Positions 18,316 to 27,349 of a stretch of 64,000 nt of DNA are shown here, piece after piece; the first letter of the stretch is position 1; every line of letters starts with the position of its first letter. Below the pieces are notes generated by a model. That model was not told where the DNA came from and did not search any database. It saw nothing but the letters and a program-made list of their open reading frames with translations. Origin of the DNA: Coleofasciculus sp. FACHB-1120 (lineage in GTDB: Bacteria; Cyanobacteriota; Cyanobacteriia; Cyanobacteriales; FACHB-T130); the NCBI RefSeq assembly GCF_014698845.1, contig NZ_JACJTV010000021.1, forward strand, positions 28,949-92,948, read 5' to 3'. Position numbers and translations under genes: made by a program.

Positions 18316-18972
18316 ATGGTGAAACGGTCTCACCGAATGATATTGATGAGTGGCTTGATTTTTGCTGGTTTAGTGTTTGCCAAACCAGCACAGGCATTAG
18401 TTTTTCCTCAGGGCTTGCCGAAACCACTGGTAGTACCAGCCAACCTTTTTCTCAGCGCTCAGCCTTATTTACCTTCACGAAGTTTAGAACAAATACCACC
18501 CGAATTGCTTCCGGAGCCGACTCTAGAGGATTTTACTGCCGATCTTTGTCAGGATCTTCCTCTCGGTGTTGGTATTCCCGGCTTTCAACCAGGGGTACAT
18601 AAGAACGTTGTCCAAGGAATCCTCGGTAGTCCCACCGTAACGACGAGAGGCTACTGGCCGAATACTCGTGCAATATCCTATCAATTAATACCCGATCAGG
18701 TGAGCCTAGGTTTTTTATTTGATAAAACGTCTGGACGCATCCGTCAAACCGAAGCATCTTTTGCCCAATGGGTGAATACCGAGATAATGCTGGTGACACT
18801 GGATAGTATGTTGGGTTGCAAGCTCAACGACACCATCAAGCAGGGTTTGCAACAGGTGCAGCAGCGTCAGGCTCCCAAATTCTTTTTTTCGCTAGAGTCT
18901 CTTCGGGGAGTGATTGAGCGAGATAGACGCGATCGCGTTTATATTGGCATTTGGGAGGCAGGCTTACACTAA
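18316..18972 (+). CDS. Exported protein of unknown function
   Basis: A 218-residue protein with a signal peptide (MILMSGLIFAGLVFA, likely cleavage after KPAQA). The mature part has a proline-rich start, then a compact domain with PGVHKNVVQGILGSPTVTTRGYWPNT and SLGFLFDKTSGRIRQTEASF. The latter pattern resembles small periplasmic BLIP/SmpA-like folds and regions attached to some cyanobacterial Ser/Thr kinases. Two cysteines remain in the mature domain and may form a disulfide. It follows the Ser/Thr kinase gene on the same strand after 303 bp, so a functional link is possible but unproven. I do not recognise a named family. Confidence 0.7.
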   Translation: MVKRSHRMILMSGLIFAGLVFAKPAQALVFPQGLPKPLVVPANLFLSAQPYLPSRSLEQIPPELLPEPTLEDFTADLCQDLPLGVGIPGFQPGVHKNVVQGILGSPTVTTRGYWPNTRAISYQLIPDQVSLGFLFDKTSGRIRQTEASFAQWVNTEIMLVTLDSMLGCKLNDTIKQGLQQVQQRQAPKFFFSLESLRGVIERDRRDRVYIGIWEAGLH

Positions 18973-19053
18973 AGATGAGTCGTTGAGAATTCGTAATGGG
19001 TCATGCGTCATTCGTTCAGTAGCTAAAAACCAAGAACTAAAAACGATTGCTCG

Positions 19054-19074
19054 TTACCCATTACCCATTACCCA
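19054..19074. repeat. Three tandem TTACCCA heptamers
   Basis: TTACCCA occurs three times in a row just before the HD-domain gene, with its inverse TAATGGG nearby at 18994. This is a classic short tandem repeat of filamentous cyanobacteria. Confidence 0.75.
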
Positions 19075-19082
19075 AAATTTAC

Positions 19083-19667
19083 ATGATTCTTTCACAACGC
19101 TTTATCGATGCCCTCACCTTTGCCACCACCTTGCACGCGAACCAAATTCGCAAGGGTTCGGGTGTTCCCTATATTTCCCATTTACTCGGCGTCACCAGTA
19201 TTGCTTTAGAGCATGGGGCGAATGAAGATGAAGCGATCGCTGCCCTACTCCATGATGCCATCGAAGACCAAGGCGGTGCCGCGACACGAGAAGAAATTCG
19301 CCGTCGGTTTGGAGATACGGTGACGGAAATTGTCAACGGTTGTACCGATGCTGACACAACACCTAAACCCCCTTGGCAGCAACGCAAAGAAGCTTATCTT
19401 GCCCACATTCCGACTGCTTCAACCTCAGTGCGTCTTGTCTCCGCAGCCGATAAACTCCACAATGCTCGCTCGATTTTGACTGATTATCACATTGTGGGCG
19501 AGGCAGTTTGGGAACGCTTCCAAGCAGGCAAACAAGGAACGCTTTGGTATTATCGCTCTTTGGTTGACGCATTTCGCCAAGCCGGTTCATCACCGCTGAT
19601 TGATGAATTAGAACGGGTAGTTTCAGAACTAGAACATCAGGTAGACAAGGCGAGTGAGGCTGCTTGA
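19083..19667 (+). CDS. HD-domain phosphohydrolase, SpoT-like
   Basis: A 194-residue single-domain HD hydrolase. The metal-binding pattern is visible as HANQIRKGSGVPYISH, then ALLHDAIEDQGG with the HD pair and the ED pair, and VSAADKLHNARSIL with the late conserved Asp. These are the residues of the SpoT/MESH1-type (p)ppGpp hydrolase domain, without a synthetase domain or regulatory ACT region. It may therefore act as a small alarmone hydrolase, though other nucleotide substrates are possible. The ATG at 19083 is preferred to one 12 codons upstream that would translate the TTACCCA repeat. Confidence 0.85.
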   Translation: MILSQRFIDALTFATTLHANQIRKGSGVPYISHLLGVTSIALEHGANEDEAIAALLHDAIEDQGGAATREEIRRRFGDTVTEIVNGCTDADTTPKPPWQQRKEAYLAHIPTASTSVRLVSAADKLHNARSILTDYHIVGEAVWERFQAGKQGTLWYYRSLVDAFRQAGSSPLIDELERVVSELEHQVDKASEAA

Positions 19668-20035
19668 CTGAGGTTGCTTGACTGACCACCCTCTTGAAAC
19701 CCTTGCCAATTCGTCGGTTAGCCCCGTGCAGGAGCGGTATTATTACTTTTACAAGAGGCTAGAATGCTTTTGCCATGCTTGTTTGGTTTGCTACCTAATT
19801 CTTAAGTAAAGACGCCCTAATTCCTGCACCCAACATCTTGACTACAGGAAGATCCAGCGAATGCGGGTACAGAAACCGTCATATTTTCACTTCATTTTAC
19901 AAGTGATAACCACAAAAATTATCTATTTTTATTGGAAAAAAGTAAGAATATTAAAATAGAATTTTTCGGTTTTAGGAACCGACGATTCTGAACACAACTT
20001 GCTAGATGCAATTCTACGTCAAATGATGTCATCGC
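19668..20035. other. Intergenic region
   Basis: No gene seen. The first bases hold a short direct repeat, GCTTGACTGA twice, at the end of the HD-domain gene. The rest is AT-rich and presumably includes the promoter of the AAA-like gene pair. Confidence 0.35.
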
Positions 20036-21454
20036 ATGAATGTAGATGAAGTTCTGGAAGCCGTAGAAAAAGTTCTGCTTTCTCGGCAACTCACCCCTAT
20101 TGAGCAATTAATTCTGCGTCGCTCTTGGTTGGGAGACGATTATCGTGAAATGGCACAGGATTCTGCTTACAGTATCCCCCACCTCAAAGAAGTTGGCTCC
20201 CAGTTGTGGCAGGCTCTCTCAGCAGTACTCAGGCAGAGAGTAACGAAAAAAAATTTGCATTTACTTGTCAACCTGCACCAGCAAAACTCGACTGGTGAAC
20301 AGCAAAATAGAGTGCAAGAGTTGCCAACAGACACAGAAATAGAACATAATTTTTCAGATAATATTCTAGCCTCTGAAACAGAGACCGAGCAGAAATTTCC
20401 AGGGGGGCCTGTACCGCTAGATTCTCCTCTCTATATCAATCGTCCCCCGATTGAAGAACTCGCTTACACTGAGATTACCCAGCCTGGATGCCTACTCCGC
20501 ATCAAAGCACCCAAGCAGATGGGGAAAAGTTCGCTCCTGATCCGGATTCTGGCTCGCGCTACAGATGTTGGTTACAAAACTGTCTCCTTGGATTTTCAGG
20601 AAACCGACGAAGCTATTTTTACCTCCCTCGACAAATTCCTCCGTTGGTTTTGTGCCAATGTCAGCAGACAGTTGGATCTCAAACCCCGATTGGACGAGTT
20701 TTGGGATGAAGATATGGGCAGTAAGGTTAGCTGCAAAATATATTTTGAAGGTTATCTATTCAAGAAGATTAACAGCCCCTTAGTTTTAGCTTTAAATGAA
20801 GTAAATCGAGTTTTTGAGCATCCCAAAATAGCCCTAGATTTTCTGCCAATGCTGCGATTTTGGCACGAACAAGCACGGGCAGTTGACGTTTGGCAAAAGC
20901 TCAGAATTTTGGTTGTTCATACTACAGAAATTTATATTCCGCTAAAGCTGAATCAATCTCCTTTCAATGTTGGGGTATCCATTAGGTTGCCACAGTTTTC
21001 AAGCGAACAGGTGCAAGATTTGGCACAGCGTTATGGACTTGATTGGAGCGATAATGTAGAGACTCTTTCCCCTGCGTTAACATACCGCAAAGCTTATGCA
21101 TCTCTCCTGATGGAAATGATGGGCGGACATCCCTATTTGGTAAGCGTAGCACTTTATCACCTGCGTCGAGGAGCGATGACATTAGAGGCGTTATTGCAAG
21201 TGGCTCCTACACCGTCTGGGATTTACAGCGATCATCTACGGGGTCATTTGGCAATGCTTCAAGATGAACCACAATTAGCATCAGCTTTGCAACAGGTTGT
21301 GACTGCTGACAAGAGGGTGCAATTAGAAGCGATCGCTGCCTATAAGCTAGAAAGCATGGGATTGATTCAGATGGATGGGGATCGGGCAAGTCCTAGCTGC
21401 CAGCTATATCGTCTCTATTTTCGCTCCCAGTTAGGAGAGAAAAAGGAATGCTAA
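20036..21454 (+). CDS. AAA-like ATPase with N-terminal VMAP-type helical domain
   Basis: A 472-residue protein. Residues 1-75 are a helical, helix-turn-helix-like segment (LTPIEQLILRRSW, DDYREMAQDS) of the kind found at the N-terminus of vWA-MoxR-associated (VMAP) proteins. After a polar linker comes a STAND-like AAA domain (about 140-400): atypical Walker A PKQMGKSSLL (K164), missing the usual first glycine. The expected Walker B Asp is replaced: the sequence is LVLALNEVNRVF, with N254 and N257 where the neighbouring gene has DEVDS. A winged-helix-like C-terminus follows. It is 23 bp upstream of a longer AAA-like WD40 gene, probably one operon. The role may be conflict defence or signalling; this is inference. 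Confidence 0.85.
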   Translation: MNVDEVLEAVEKVLLSRQLTPIEQLILRRSWLGDDYREMAQDSAYSIPHLKEVGSQLWQALSAVLRQRVTKKNLHLLVNLHQQNSTGEQQNRVQELPTDTEIEHNFSDNILASETETEQKFPGGPVPLDSPLYINRPPIEELAYTEITQPGCLLRIKAPKQMGKSSLLIRILARATDVGYKTVSLDFQETDEAIFTSLDKFLRWFCANVSRQLDLKPRLDEFWDEDMGSKVSCKIYFEGYLFKKINSPLVLALNEVNRVFEHPKIALDFLPMLRFWHEQARAVDVWQKLRILVVHTTEIYIPLKLNQSPFNVGVSIRLPQFSSEQVQDLAQRYGLDWSDNVETLSPALTYRKAYASLLMEMMGGHPYLVSVALYHLRRGAMTLEALLQVAPTPSGIYSDHLRGHLAMLQDEPQLASALQQVVTADKRVQLEAIAAYKLESMGLIQMDGDRASPSCQLYRLYFRSQLGEKKEC

Positions 21455-21477
21455 TATAAGCCCAAAAATACTAATCA

Positions 21478-24400
21478 ATGAAATATCAAGTCGGCGGTAG
21501 TTTAACTAGCAAAGCACCCAGCTATGTAGAGCGAATTGCGGATACCCAACTCTACGACGCCTTAAAACAGGGTGAGTTTTGCTACGTCCTCAATTCCCGG
21601 CAAATGGGTAAATCTTCTCTGCTGGTGAGAACGCGCCATCGCTTGCAACAAGAAGGGTTTAAATGTACTGCTGTAGATATGACTAATATCGGCAGTGAAA
21701 TTATTACGCCGACTCAGTGGTACAAGGGAATTGTTGCCGATCTGTGGTCGGGTTTTAACTTGTTAGAAAAACTTAATTTGAAAGCTTGGTGGCGAGAGCA
21801 AGAAGATATCTCCCTACTCCAAAGGTTGAGCCGATTTCTTGCCGATTTGTTATTGGTTCAATTTCCGAATGAAAGACTATTTATCTTTATTGATGAAGTT
21901 GATAGCATTTTAAGTTTGGATTTTCCGGTCGATGACTTTTTTGCCTGGATTCGGTTCTGCTACAACCAACGAGCCATCAATCCAGAATACAGACGGATTA
22001 CTTTTGCAATTTTTGGTGTAGCAACCCCAAGCGATCTAATTGTCGATAGAAATCGTACCCCCTTTAATATTGGGAAAGCGATAGAACTAACTGGCATTCG
22101 ACTGCACGAAGCTCAGCCATTGGTGAAAGGATTAGAGGTAAAAAAAGGAAACTCGCAAACCGTTTTAAAAGAAATATTAGCCTGGAGTGGAGGGCAACCC
22201 TTTCTCACTCAAAAGTTGTGTAACTTGGTCGGGAATCTTGTTGACACGCGATTGAGCGAGTCTGAGACGATGAACAGCGTTCTGACCATTCCCCCAGGAA
22301 ATGAAGCGTTTTGGGTAGAAAACCTGGTGAAGACACGCATCATTCACAAATGGGAAAGCCAAGATGAACCAGAGCATTTAAAGACAATACGCGATCGCCT
22401 CTTACGAAACGAACGAAAAGCGGGACGATTGCTCGGAATTTATCAGCAAATCCTGCAAGGCAGGAAATTACCAGCCGATGACAGCCAAGAACAAATCGAA
22501 TTACTGCTATCGGGTTTAGTCGTAAAACACGAAGGTTACTTGCAGGTAAAAAACCGAATTTATCAAGAAGTATTTAATCTCAAATGGGTAGAGAAACAAT
22601 TAGAGCAACTGCGCCCTTACTCTCAAGCCTTCGATGCTTGGATTGCTTCAAAACAAAAGGATGCATCGCGGCTGTTGCGCGGGCAAGCTTTAAAAGATGC
22701 TCAAATGTGGGCGCTGGGAAAAAGCTTGAGCGACTTGGATTATCAATATATCGCTGCCAGTCAAGAACTCGATCGCAAAGAAGTCCAACTGATTCTAGAA
22801 GCAGAACGCACCAAAGAAGTGGAAGCGCGATTAAAAGAAGAACAAAGACGATTAAATCAAGAAAAAGAAGCTGCCAAACGCCAAAAAATCTTGCTGTTTG
22901 CAGTCAGCGTGGCATTTTTTATTGCCTGCGGATTAGGAGTAATAACTTATTTTCAGTATCGCCGTGCAACAGAAAGCGAACGTCAAGCTAGGATTAGCGA
23001 AATTCGAGCGATCGCATCTTCTTCTGAGGGATTGTTTGCCTCAAACCAAGGATTAGACGCTCTGATAGAAGCCATCAAAGCTAAACGAAAATTACAAAGA
23101 TTAGGATTGGCAGATTCCAGTATCGATCGCACAGTTGAAAATGCACTCAGACAAGCCGTTTATCAAGCAGATGAATACAACCGTTTTTCCGGGCATCAAG
23201 CGGCTGTGATGGCAGTCGATATCAGTCCTGATAGCAAGCTAATTGCCTCGGCAAGCGTAGATAAAACCGTTAAACTTTGGCGACGAGATGGAACGGAAAT
23301 TGCCACTCTCACAGGTCATCAAGCGATCGTTCGCAGAGTCAAATTTAGCCCAGACGGTCAGCTAATTGCTTCTGGAAGCGACGATGGTACTGTAAAACTT
23401 TGGAAGTTGGACGGCACTTTGCTAAAAAATTTTCAGGGTAACAGTCTTGCCGTGTGGGGAGTTGCTTTTAGTCCTGACGGTCAAATAATTGCCTCTGCAA
23501 GTCAGGATAACACTGTGAAACTCTGGAAGTTAGACGGTACTTTGTTAAAAACTTTTCCAGCTCGTACTGGTAGTGGTAGTACCTTAACTTCAGTCGCATT
23601 TAGTCCCGATGGTGAAATAATTGCATCCACAAGTGGAGATAAAACAATAAAACTCTGGAAACTTGACGGTACTTTGCTGAGGACACTTGTAGGTCATACT
23701 GCTGTCGTATCTTCAGTGGCGTTTAGTCCCGACGGTAAAACAATTGTTTCGGTAAGTGGAGACAAAACCATAAAAGTTTGGAAGCTTGACGGTACTTTGC
23801 TGAGGACGCTTGTAGGTCATACTGCTGTCATATCTTCAGTGGCGTTTAGTCCTGACGGCCAAAAAATCGTCTCTGGAAGTCGCGATAAAACTGTCAAAAT
23901 TTGGAATATTGACGGCACAGAACTGACTACCTTCAGCGGTCACAGCGCGTCGATTTGGGATGTAGCTTGGAGTCGCGACGGCAGCTTTATTGCTTCGGCG
24001 GGTGCAGAAAATACCGTCAGATTGTGGGAAAGTAAAAATCCCTTACAGACAACTATTACTGCCCATAAAGGTGCAATTTGGGGAATCGATATCAGTGCTG
24101 ATAGTTCTACGATCGCTACTTCTAGCGAGGACGGTACAGTTAAACTTTGGAGTCGGGAAGGCAAATTGTTGGCGACTTTCACTGGAGAAAACTCGGTACT
24201 CTATGGTGTTGGTGTTGCTAGCAGTGCGGATGGCAAGTTAATTGCTGCTACCAGAAACGACGATAAGGTGAATATTTGGGAGCGAAATGGGAAAGCGATC
24301 GCAACTTTAACAGGTCATCAAGCTAACGTCTTTACAGTCGCTTTCAGTCCAGACGCTCAAATTATTGCTACGGGAAGCCTGGATAACACAATTAAGCTTT

Positions 24401-25020
24401 GGCGGCGCGACGGTACATTATTGCATACCATGACCGGACATCACACTCCTGTTTGGCAGGTAGCATTTAGTCCCGACGGTCAGTTAGTTGTCTCCGCCGG
24501 AGGAGACAGTACTGTAAAGTTGTGGAAGCTTGACGGTAGTTTAGTGAGAACTTTCCCAGGTCACACTACGGCAGTTTGGAGACTTGCTTTTAACCGTCAA
24601 GGTAATATCATCGCTTCTAGCAGTGGAGATAAAACCGTTAAGCTTTGGACAATTGACGGTAAATTACTCAGAACGCTTTCAGGTCACACAGCAGCAGTGT
24701 GGGGAGTGGGGTTTAGTCCCGACAGTCAAATTATTGCTTCTGGCGGTGTAGACAACACGGTGAAGTTGTGGAAACTCGACGGTACGGAACTAACCACGCT
24801 TAGGGGCCACACTGCGGCAATTAGGGGAGTAGCGTACAGTCCTGACGGAAAGTTTGTCGCTTCCGTCGGTGAGGATAACACGCTGAATCTGTGGAATGTG
24901 GAGCGAATTCTCCATCTGGATTTGTTAAGTTATGGTTGCAATTGGGTACGGGATTATCTGCGGACGAATGCAGATGTGGAGGAAAGCGATCGCTTTCTTT
25001 GTGATGGAATTCAATCCTGA
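21478..25020 (+). CDS. AAA-like ATPase with transmembrane helix and 14 WD40 repeats
   Basis: An 1180-residue STAND-like protein. The AAA-like domain (about 1-385) has Walker A SRQMGKSSLL (K45) and an intact Walker B FIFIDEVDS (D139, E140). A coiled-coil region follows, then one membrane helix at about 470-493 (ILLFAVSVAFFIACGLGV), then a helical linker. Fourteen WD40 units (about 575-1150) can be counted by their VKLWKLDG-type ends, enough for two seven-bladed propellers. The tail holds the cysteine-containing CNWVRDYLRTN motif common in cyanobacterial WD40 proteins. The architecture suggests a membrane-anchored sensor in which the propellers gate the NTPase. The ligand is unknown. Confidence 0.92.
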   Translation: MKYQVGGSLTSKAPSYVERIADTQLYDALKQGEFCYVLNSRQMGKSSLLVRTRHRLQQEGFKCTAVDMTNIGSEIITPTQWYKGIVADLWSGFNLLEKLNLKAWWREQEDISLLQRLSRFLADLLLVQFPNERLFIFIDEVDSILSLDFPVDDFFAWIRFCYNQRAINPEYRRITFAIFGVATPSDLIVDRNRTPFNIGKAIELTGIRLHEAQPLVKGLEVKKGNSQTVLKEILAWSGGQPFLTQKLCNLVGNLVDTRLSESETMNSVLTIPPGNEAFWVENLVKTRIIHKWESQDEPEHLKTIRDRLLRNERKAGRLLGIYQQILQGRKLPADDSQEQIELLLSGLVVKHEGYLQVKNRIYQEVFNLKWVEKQLEQLRPYSQAFDAWIASKQKDASRLLRGQALKDAQMWALGKSLSDLDYQYIAASQELDRKEVQLILEAERTKEVEARLKEEQRRLNQEKEAAKRQKILLFAVSVAFFIACGLGVITYFQYRRATESERQARISEIRAIASSSEGLFASNQGLDALIEAIKAKRKLQRLGLADSSIDRTVENALRQAVYQADEYNRFSGHQAAVMAVDISPDSKLIASASVDKTVKLWRRDGTEIATLTGHQAIVRRVKFSPDGQLIASGSDDGTVKLWKLDGTLLKNFQGNSLAVWGVAFSPDGQIIASASQDNTVKLWKLDGTLLKTFPARTGSGSTLTSVAFSPDGEIIASTSGDKTIKLWKLDGTLLRTLVGHTAVVSSVAFSPDGKTIVSVSGDKTIKVWKLDGTLLRTLVGHTAVISSVAFSPDGQKIVSGSRDKTVKIWNIDGTELTTFSGHSASIWDVAWSRDGSFIASAGAENTVRLWESKNPLQTTITAHKGAIWGIDISADSSTIATSSEDGTVKLWSREGKLLATFTGENSVLYGVGVASSADGKLIAATRNDDKVNIWERNGKAIATLTGHQANVFTVAFSPDAQIIATGSLDNTIKLWRRDGTLLHTMTGHHTPVWQVAFSPDGQLVVSAGGDSTVKLWKLDGSLVRTFPGHTTAVWRLAFNRQGNIIASSSGDKTVKLWTIDGKLLRTLSGHTAAVWGVGFSPDSQIIASGGVDNTVKLWKLDGTELTTLRGHTAAIRGVAYSPDGKFVASVGEDNTLNLWNVERILHLDLLSYGCNWVRDYLRTNADVEESDRFLCDGIQS
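23662..23858 (+). repeat. Near-identical tandem WD40 blade units
   Basis: Bases 23662-23735 recur almost unchanged at 23785-23858, a period of 123 bases or 41 codons, exactly one propeller blade. Only a few third-position differences separate the copies, so the duplication is recent or kept uniform by gene conversion. Confidence 0.85.
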
Positions 25021-25058
25021 TTTACATCAGGTATTCACCATAAAATAATCCCTTGACC

Positions 25059-27251
25059 TCAGATGGCGCTGAGATTGTAGCACGACAATGCGGCGATTAA
25101 GGTTTCAGCTCCCATGCTATCGACTGGCTTAGAAAACAAATATCCTTGCCCAGATTCGCATCCCATCGTCCGGAGTTGTTGCATCTGTTGAGCCGTTTCG
25201 ATGCCCTCCGCGGTGACATCCATTCCCAAATTATTCGCCAGGGTCACAATCGCCCGGACAATCGATAAACTTTCGCCACCGATACCCATCCGGCTAATAA
25301 AAGAACGGTCAATCTTCAAAGTATTGATCGGAAAATGAAATAACCGGCTTAAAGAAGAATAGCCGGTACCGAAGTCATCAATCGATAGCTCAATGCCAAG
25401 GACTCTCAAATATTCCAGCATCGCGATCGCATCTTCATTGTCTGCGATCGCGCTTTCGGTAATCTCTAACTTTAAACTGTAGGGATCGCACTCTGTATTC
25501 CGCAAAATCTGGTCAATCTTTTCAATTAAATCAGGTTGCAAAAACTGCCTGCCAGACAAATTGACGCTCATTTTCAGTCCCCGTTGGTTCGGAAATGCCG
25601 ACTGCCAGTGTTGCAACTGACTGCAAGCCTCTCGCAGCACCCACTCACCTATCGGCAGGATCAGCCCCGTTTCTTCCGCCACGGGGATAAACTGCTCTGG
25701 GGAAACTAAACCGCGTGTGGGATGCTGCCAGCGCACCAACGCCTCGAAGCCAGAAATTTGACCCGTTGCCAGCGATACAATCGGCTGATAGTGCAGCCGT
25801 AACTCTTGGCGTTCCAGAACGTGTCGCAGATCCGTCTCCATCTGCAATCGGGCAACTGCTTGGTGGTGCATGGTCTTGTTAAACACCGCATACCGCGCCC
25901 TCCCCAGCGTCTTTGCTCGATACATGGCAATGTCGGCATCGCGCAGGATGTCTTCTGCCTGGTCATAGCCCAGCATACTCAAAGCAATGCCAATACTGAC
26001 GGTGCTGAATACTTCTTGCCCCTCGATCTGCAATGGTTTTCGCAGTTCCCTTTGCAATCGATTGGCAATCCGAGTGACTTGGCTTAGGTCTGGTAAATCT
26101 GCTAGCACGATGGCAAACTCGTCTCCACTTAACCGCGCTACGGTATCTTCTGGGCGCACCGCTGCCTGGAGAATTTTAGCGATCGCTACCAGCAATTGAT
26201 CTCCAGCGACGTGTCCCAGGCTATCGTTAATCACCTTAAATCGATCGACATCCAAAAACAGGACGGCAAATAAATAGTCCTGGCATTGATTCGCCCGTTC
26301 CAGGGTTTGTCGCAACCGCTCCATAAAAAAAGCTCGGTTGGGCAAACCTGTCAAAGCATCGTGATAAGCTGCATGGAATAATTGCGTCTCGACTTGCTTG
26401 CGCTGGCTAATATCCCGTTGAATTGCTAGGTAATGGGTAATCTCATCTTGTTCATTTTTGATGGGTTCGATGTGCCACTCGTTGTAAAACTCCGTGCCAT
26501 CTTTGCGATAGTTAATCGCTTCGCCATAAAATACTTTCCCCTCGGACAGAGTTTGCCGCAGTCGGTCGAGAAGCCTCCGATCGGTTTTTGGTCCTTGCAA
26601 AATCCTCGGTGATTTACCGATGACTTCCTCTGGGATGTAGCCAGTCATTCTCGTAAACGCGCGATTGACAAAGACGATTTCTGGACCGGGAAACATTAAG
26701 TGAGTGGAAGTAATTGCGATCGCATCTTCCGCAAATTCAACCGCTGCCGCCAGTTGTCGTAACCTTTCGTCGGTTTTTTGCCGTTCCGTAATGTCAATCG
26801 CCACACCCACTAAACCAACCACTTCACCTGTTTCATTTTTCAAGGGGGTCGTGCGGTTTTCGTACACTAGATTGCCTAGAGAGGTAATCCAGGTCGCCTC
26901 TTTTCCTGCCAAAACGTTGCGAATATTGGCTAAGATGTCAGGCTGGTCTTTGTAAAGGTCAAAGATCGACTGCCCGATTGCCTCACCGGCTTTCAATCCG
27001 AGAGCCTCTAGCCCCTTGCCTTCAGAAAGCGTAAAAATCCCATTGCGATCCAGGGCATACAAGATAATCGGTGCATTTCCAACGCTGGCGCGTAGCAGCT
27101 GTTCATTACCTAATCCCAATGAACTGAGGCAATGTTGTGGCGATACACTCATACTCAAACAGCCGCCCTTCTTAGCGTTATCAATCCGTTCACATCGCAT
27201 CGTCCCGATCCTCTGGGATTGGGAGATAGGTTTCTGCTTGATAAGTTCCAT
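25059..27251 (-). CDS. PAS / LOV-like PAS / GGDEF-EAL protein
   Basis: A 730-residue c-di-GMP protein with domains PAS (about 45-160), a second PAS with LOV-like features (about 165-290), GGDEF (about 295-465) and EAL (about 480-725). The second PAS has NYRKDGTEFYNEW and ends LAIQRDIS, the flavin-contact pattern of LOV domains. The photo-adduct cysteine is missing: the motif reads GKSPRILQG with P215 at the Cys position. The cyclase motif is SGDEF (S375) rather than GGDEF. EAL is intact: E503-A-L-V-R-W and SIDDFGTGYSSL. Phosphodiesterase activity looks likely; cyclase activity is possible but reduced. It follows the LOV kinase gene by 98 bp on the same strand. Confidence 0.92.
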   Translation of the reverse strand: MELIKQKPISQSQRIGTMRCERIDNAKKGGCLSMSVSPQHCLSSLGLGNEQLLRASVGNAPIILYALDRNGIFTLSEGKGLEALGLKAGEAIGQSIFDLYKDQPDILANIRNVLAGKEATWITSLGNLVYENRTTPLKNETGEVVGLVGVAIDITERQKTDERLRQLAAAVEFAEDAIAITSTHLMFPGPEIVFVNRAFTRMTGYIPEEVIGKSPRILQGPKTDRRLLDRLRQTLSEGKVFYGEAINYRKDGTEFYNEWHIEPIKNEQDEITHYLAIQRDISQRKQVETQLFHAAYHDALTGLPNRAFFMERLRQTLERANQCQDYLFAVLFLDVDRFKVINDSLGHVAGDQLLVAIAKILQAAVRPEDTVARLSGDEFAIVLADLPDLSQVTRIANRLQRELRKPLQIEGQEVFSTVSIGIALSMLGYDQAEDILRDADIAMYRAKTLGRARYAVFNKTMHHQAVARLQMETDLRHVLERQELRLHYQPIVSLATGQISGFEALVRWQHPTRGLVSPEQFIPVAEETGLILPIGEWVLREACSQLQHWQSAFPNQRGLKMSVNLSGRQFLQPDLIEKIDQILRNTECDPYSLKLEITESAIADNEDAIAMLEYLRVLGIELSIDDFGTGYSSLSRLFHFPINTLKIDRSFISRMGIGGESLSIVRAIVTLANNLGMDVTAEGIETAQQMQQLRTMGCESGQGYLFSKPVDSMGAETLIAALSCYNLSAI

Positions 27252-27349
27252 ATTTTTTCACTAGAATTTTTCTAATATTTATTTACTATTTCTTAATATT
27301 TCCGGCTTGGGATCATCTGCTACCGAATCAGTGCATCCCTAGCCATTCA

